A stretch of DNA of 64,000 nucleotides from Aureisphaera galaxeae (GTDB lineage: Bacteria > Bacteroidota > Bacteroidia > Flavobacteriales > Flavobacteriaceae): assembly GCF_028561275.1 (NCBI RefSeq), contig NZ_JAQQTF010000007.1:1-64000 (forward strand), given 5' to 3'. How positions within the stretch are numbered: the first letter of the stretch is position 1; each line of letters opens with the position of its first letter. The translations under genes were made by a program, and so were the position numbers. The notes under the pieces were generated by a model. That model had not been told where the DNA came from, made no database searches, and saw only the letters and a program-made list of their open reading frames with translations. Of this stretch, positions 60,730 to 64,000 are shown piece after piece.

Positions 60730-62031
60730 TTAGTTTCGACCGATGGATTGATATGTAAATCCTTCGCTCCGCATTTCCTCTACATTATATAGATTCCTAC
60801 CATCGAAAATGGTGGGCTCATTCAATAACTCTTTCAATTTATTGAGATTGGGCGTACGAAAAATGCTCCATTCTGTACAGATAACCAAAGCATCTGCTCC
60901 GTCAAGGGCATCATACATGGAAGAAGCATAGATTAAACGCTCGCCAAATCTTTTCCTAATATTGGGCATGGCTTCTGGATCGAAAACTGTGAGTTCCACT
61001 CCAGCGCTTAATAGGGCTTCCATAATATCGATGGAAGGTGCTTCTCTAATATCATCGGTTTCGGGCTTAAACGCCAATCCCCAAATGGCCATTTTCTTTC
61101 CGCTAAGATCATTGCCAAAATGTTTATTTATTTTCGGAATTAGGGCCGTTTTTTGTGTCTTGTTAACGTTAATGACCGAGTTCAAAATCTGAAACTCATA
61201 ATCCAATTCCCTTCCTGCCTTTCTTAGCGCTTTTACATCCTTAGGAAAGCACGATCCTCCATAGCCGATACCCGGGAATAAAAATCGTTTCCCAATTCTC
61301 GAATCCGTTCCCATACCAACGCGAACCTTATCCACATCGGCTCCCACCTTTTCGCAATAATTAGCGATTTCATTCATGAACGTGATCTTCGTAGCCAAGA
61401 ATGAATTCGCTGCATACTTGGTTAGCTCAGCCGATTTTTCGTCCATGATGATCACGGGATTTCCGGAACGCACAAAAGGGGCATATAATTTTTGCATGAG
61501 TTTCGTAGCTCTCTCACTGCTAGAACCTACCACAATACGTTCGGGCTTAAGAAAGTCGTCTACCGCAAAACCTTCACGTAAGAACTCAGGGTTAGATACT
61601 ACATCGAATTCGCAGGTGGCATTTTTAGCAATCACTTGGGTCACCTTTTCGGCAGTTCCCACAGGAACCGTACTCTTGTCCACGATTACCCTATACTCCT
61701 TTATTTTTTTGCCAATTTCATCGGCTACATTGAGCACATACGACAAGTCCGCCGAACCGTCTTCATCTTCCGGGGTGGGCAACGCTAGAAATATAATATC
61801 TCCATGCTCCAAACCTTCGTCCAATGAGGTAGTAAAGCGAAGCCTGCCAGCATTTATATTTCGATCGAAAAGAACGTCCAAGTGAGGTTCGTAGATGGGA
61901 ACAATACCACTTCTCATCTTCGCCACTTTTTCGGCATCGATATCTACACATATCACTTCATTTCCGGTCTCTGCCAAACATGTTCCGGTTACCAAACCAA
62001 CATATCCTGTTCCTATGACTGCTATTTTCAT
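60730..62031 (-). CDS. ugd: UDP-glucose 6-dehydrogenase
   Basis: A 433-aa enzyme oxidising UDP-glucose to UDP-glucuronate with two NAD+. Rossmann loop GTGYVGLVTG (7-16), DKSTVPVG and the catalytic C261 in GYGGSCFPKD are clear. Length is normal. It feeds the UXS encoded directly downstream. Confidence 0.97.
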   Translation of the reverse strand: MKIAVIGTGYVGLVTGTCLAETGNEVICVDIDAEKVAKMRSGIVPIYEPHLDVLFDRNINAGRLRFTTSLDEGLEHGDIIFLALPTPEDEDGSADLSYVLNVADEIGKKIKEYRVIVDKSTVPVGTAEKVTQVIAKNATCEFDVVSNPEFLREGFAVDDFLKPERIVVGSSSERATKLMQKLYAPFVRSGNPVIIMDEKSAELTKYAANSFLATKITFMNEIANYCEKVGADVDKVRVGMGTDSRIGKRFLFPGIGYGGSCFPKDVKALRKAGRELDYEFQILNSVINVNKTQKTALIPKINKHFGNDLSGKKMAIWGLAFKPETDDIREAPSIDIMEALLSAGVELTVFDPEAMPNIRKRFGERLIYASSMYDALDGADALVICTEWSIFRTPNLNKLKELLNEPTIFDGRNLYNVEEMRSEGFTYQSIGRN

Positions 62032-62078
62032 TTACTTACAATTTTTTAAACGCGGCAAAAATACAATTTGCCTAGCTT

Positions 62079-63299
62079 TTAGGGCTCATTTAGAGCCGTG
62101 TTTTCACTCTTTGCTTCAGCAATTAAGAGCATAATGAATATGAACCCAACATAGTAGGCCCCAATTTGTCTATGAAATAAGTTTTCTACCAGCGCAAAAC
62201 TCACCAGGGTGAACAATAACGCCGTGGGTAAATACGCTTTTCGGTTTCGTACGAATAGAATGACTATGCTACCCAAGAAAAGCAACAAACCTATGGCCCC
62301 ACAGGCCAAATAAAAATCGATAAATTGATTGTGCGTATTGTATTTTTGGGATAGAAACCACGCCTGTTTTCTTTCGTCCTCTACACTCGTCTCGTAACAT
62401 AAAAGCATCTCTCGATTGGTTTGGGTGAACCCCTGTCCCTTTAGAAGTGTTCCCTCCATCTTAGAAACTTGATGGGCACAATCCCAAATAACTGCCCTGG
62501 GTTCTACCGCCAAAGTATTTTCTATAAGCCCGTCGTTGTGTTGGCTGCCCGAATAGAATATCTGATTTCGAAGGTCATTGTTCAAAATAAACGTAAGAAT
62601 GATCGCCAGAAGGAAACCTCCGGTTACGAAGAACATTTGCGGCAAGCGTTTCTTTTTGTAGAAAAAGCTCAGTACAAATATGACCAGAAGCACGATGATC
62701 GAAATACGTGAAACAATCAACAGGACAAATAGTACATTCAGAATGATATTGGCCACGTAATAGGGGTTGTCCGGGTGATAGGTGTCTCTCATGGATTGAT
62801 AGGATGCCAGGATACTGAGCACACACAAAAGCCCCAAATAAAGACGCTCCGTTAATAAGGCTTCGATGATGATGGCAGAATCCAAAAAGTTAAAGCTGTC
62901 CGACGCATTTACGACCATTACCAATTTAATCAAGGAGAACACTATCGCGGCTAAAGACGAAAAAATGACCGCCTTATAGATTTTTTTAAACCCATCTATG
63001 GGAATATACAGTACTACCAATCCTAAGGAAAGCAGTACTTTTTTCAAGACTACCCAATCTTCTTCCAGTCGCCCAAAAACAAGGGCATTCAACACCAAGT
63101 ATCCCACAAAAACACCCAATAAAATAGTGGGCATTCGCTTTAAACGTAGTATATGGTTTTTGCGAACAATAAATGGAAAGAGAATCGCTAGGATTGCCAG
63201 TAATATGTTGGGAAGTGCCCTTAGGTAATTGTCGAATGGAATTGTAAAAAACAACAACAGGAACACATAGGGGTATATGGAAGCAAAAAGGATTCTCAC
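62079..63299 (-). CDS. O-antigen ligase family membrane protein (Wzy-type polymerase candidate)
   Basis: A 406-aa protein with about ten to twelve membrane helices and one large periplasmic loop (about 240-320) containing GQGFTQTN and a short YNTHNQFIDFYLACG segment, the Wzy_C/O-antigen ligase pattern. In this EPS cluster it is probably the polymerase or a ligase. It lies between a GT4 gene and ugd. Confidence 0.88.
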   Translation of the reverse strand: MRILFASIYPYVFLLLFFTIPFDNYLRALPNILLAILAILFPFIVRKNHILRLKRMPTILLGVFVGYLVLNALVFGRLEEDWVVLKKVLLSLGLVVLYIPIDGFKKIYKAVIFSSLAAIVFSLIKLVMVVNASDSFNFLDSAIIIEALLTERLYLGLLCVLSILASYQSMRDTYHPDNPYYVANIILNVLFVLLIVSRISIIVLLVIFVLSFFYKKKRLPQMFFVTGGFLLAIILTFILNNDLRNQIFYSGSQHNDGLIENTLAVEPRAVIWDCAHQVSKMEGTLLKGQGFTQTNREMLLCYETSVEDERKQAWFLSQKYNTHNQFIDFYLACGAIGLLLFLGSIVILFVRNRKAYLPTALLFTLVSFALVENLFHRQIGAYYVGFIFIMLLIAEAKSENTALNEP

Positions 63300-63363
63300 A
63301 GGCTCATATATGAGTGAATAAAAGTAACAAAGAATCTGGAAGCATCCTATTTTCCAATACGAT

Positions 63364-64000
63364 CTAGTTTTGTGCCTCGATGGCTTCGATCAATACTTCT
63401 GCGGAGCGAACCCAATGGTATCTTTCTTCTACTTTGTTTTTAATGTCCTCTAATGGATACGGTTCTCCCGTGAGGGTTGCTTGTATAGCACTTTCTATTT
63501 CTTGTTGATTATCGGGATCCACATGGTATGGGAAGAAATCGAATTCGGACATAGCGGTAGCCGAAGAGCAAATTACTGGTTTTTTGAATACGGCTCCTTC
63601 TAAAGGTGGAATCCCAAACCCTTCGGCAAAGGAAGGATACACAACCATTTCGCAGGCTGCATAAAAGTGTTTTAGGTCTGCATCCGAAATCCCCGAAAGA
63701 CATACGAGATGATCCTTGAAAGTAGCTTGACTTTTCTCCAAAAAGGCATCCATTTCCGGATAATCTATATCATGCTTCCCTATAAAGACCAATTGATATC
63801 CTTGCTCATGGAGTTTTAGGTTTGCAAAGGCCTTTAAAATAGAAATGTGGTTTTTCCTGGGCTCTATACGGCTTACATAAAGCAAGTATTTGCTGCAATT
63901 GAACTTTTCTTTGATATAAGCCGAAGCATTTTCCGTATCATCCTGAATGGTTACCGCGTTGGGGGTTACATGTATGGATGATTCTGGAATCGCATAGTAT
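63364..64000 (-). CDS. Glycosyltransferase family 4 (GT-B), 5' end outside window
   Basis: The last 212 or so residues of a GT4 transferase. The frame is open across the window edge (HVTPNAVTIQ... upstream of YLLYVSRIEPRKN), so the first Met inside the frame is not the start. Key blocks are SRIEPRKNH, the domain-closure VFIGKHD and the donor-site EGFGIPPLEGA (E in the EX7E motif). It belongs to the EPS cluster and precedes the polymerase gene. Confidence 0.9.
   Translation of the reverse strand, partial: YYAIPESSIHVTPNAVTIQDDTENASAYIKEKFNCSKYLLYVSRIEPRKNHISILKAFANLKLHEQGYQLVFIGKHDIDYPEMDAFLEKSQATFKDHLVCLSGISDADLKHFYAACEMVVYPSFAEGFGIPPLEGAVFKKPVICSSATAMSEFDFFPYHVDPDNQQEIESAIQATLTGEPYPLEDIKNKVEERYHWVRSAEVLIEAIEAQN

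Overview
The window is chromosomal DNA from a member of the Bacteroidota, most likely a marine-type Flavobacteriaceae. The evidence is the gliding/type IX secretion genes gldH and porW/sprE, two secreted proteases of type IX cargo type, families seen mainly in this group (DUF4254, DUF4292, DUF6168, DUF6341 and DUF6427 types), a split ATP synthase operon without atpD/atpC, little use of Shine-Dalgarno sequences, and many TANNTTTG -7 promoter boxes, often very close to the start codon. I saw no tRNA, rRNA, CRISPR array, insertion sequence or prophage.

Layout from left to right. 1-3312 (minus): secreted M36 fungalysin metalloprotease with two MAM repeats, cut by the window edge. 3795-5483: orphan double ABC ATPase. 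5578-7833 (minus): a possible 29-aa small protein, then scoA-scoB CoA transferase with an M91-like metallopeptidase gene. 7935-12005 (minus): ricT-gldH-pbp1A. 12091-14294: divergent trhO and recA. 14419-16701: ECF sigma factor and a protein that seems to combine an inner-membrane segment with an outer-membrane barrel. 16928-24960 (minus): two large Sec-exported RHS/YD-repeat proteins, the second ending in a variable toxin-like tip, then a small putative immunity gene. 25182-30569: plsC-like acyltransferase, trpS, a membrane protein, dprA, an HU-CCDC81/SPOR protein and a thioesterase. 30717-36235: secreted S8 protease with a type IX sorting domain, persulfide dioxygenase-rhodanese, and a hypothetical gene. 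36237-41709 (minus): EnvC-like M23 protein, DUF4292 lipoprotein, TPR protein, sugar nucleotidyltransferase, dut and a lipoprotein. 41807-46900 (minus): atpBEFHAG. 46985-50651 (minus): porW/sprE, bactofilin, atpZ and a DUF6168-type gene. 50839-56218: PaaE-like reductase, GT9, DUF4254, DUF6427, DUF6341 and purD. 56287-64000: exopolysaccharide locus (PaaK-like adenylate-forming enzyme, GT2, WcaJ-type initiating transferase, UXS, UGD, O-antigen ligase family, GT4).

How the genes fit together. The window holds pieces of the type IX secretion/gliding machine (GldH, PorW/SprE) and likely cargo (the M36 and S8 proteases). It also holds cell-envelope synthesis (PBP1A, EnvC-like, PlsC, EPS locus) and energy supply (F1Fo genes). 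UGD and UXS would convert UDP-glucose to UDP-glucuronate and then UDP-xylose for the EPS glycosyltransferases.

The most unusual element is the three-gene RHS block at 16928-24960. Its two exported shell-type proteins are arranged like the TcB/TcC halves of insecticidal toxin complexes. The second ends in an AT-rich, exchangeable-looking tip with RNase-toxin features and is followed 5 bases later by a candidate immunity gene. Other points of interest are the abrupt GC shift between near-identical MAM repeats, the sigma-factor/trans-envelope protein pair, the M91-like gene, a large hairpin between atpE and atpF, and a possible small protein with its own terminator.
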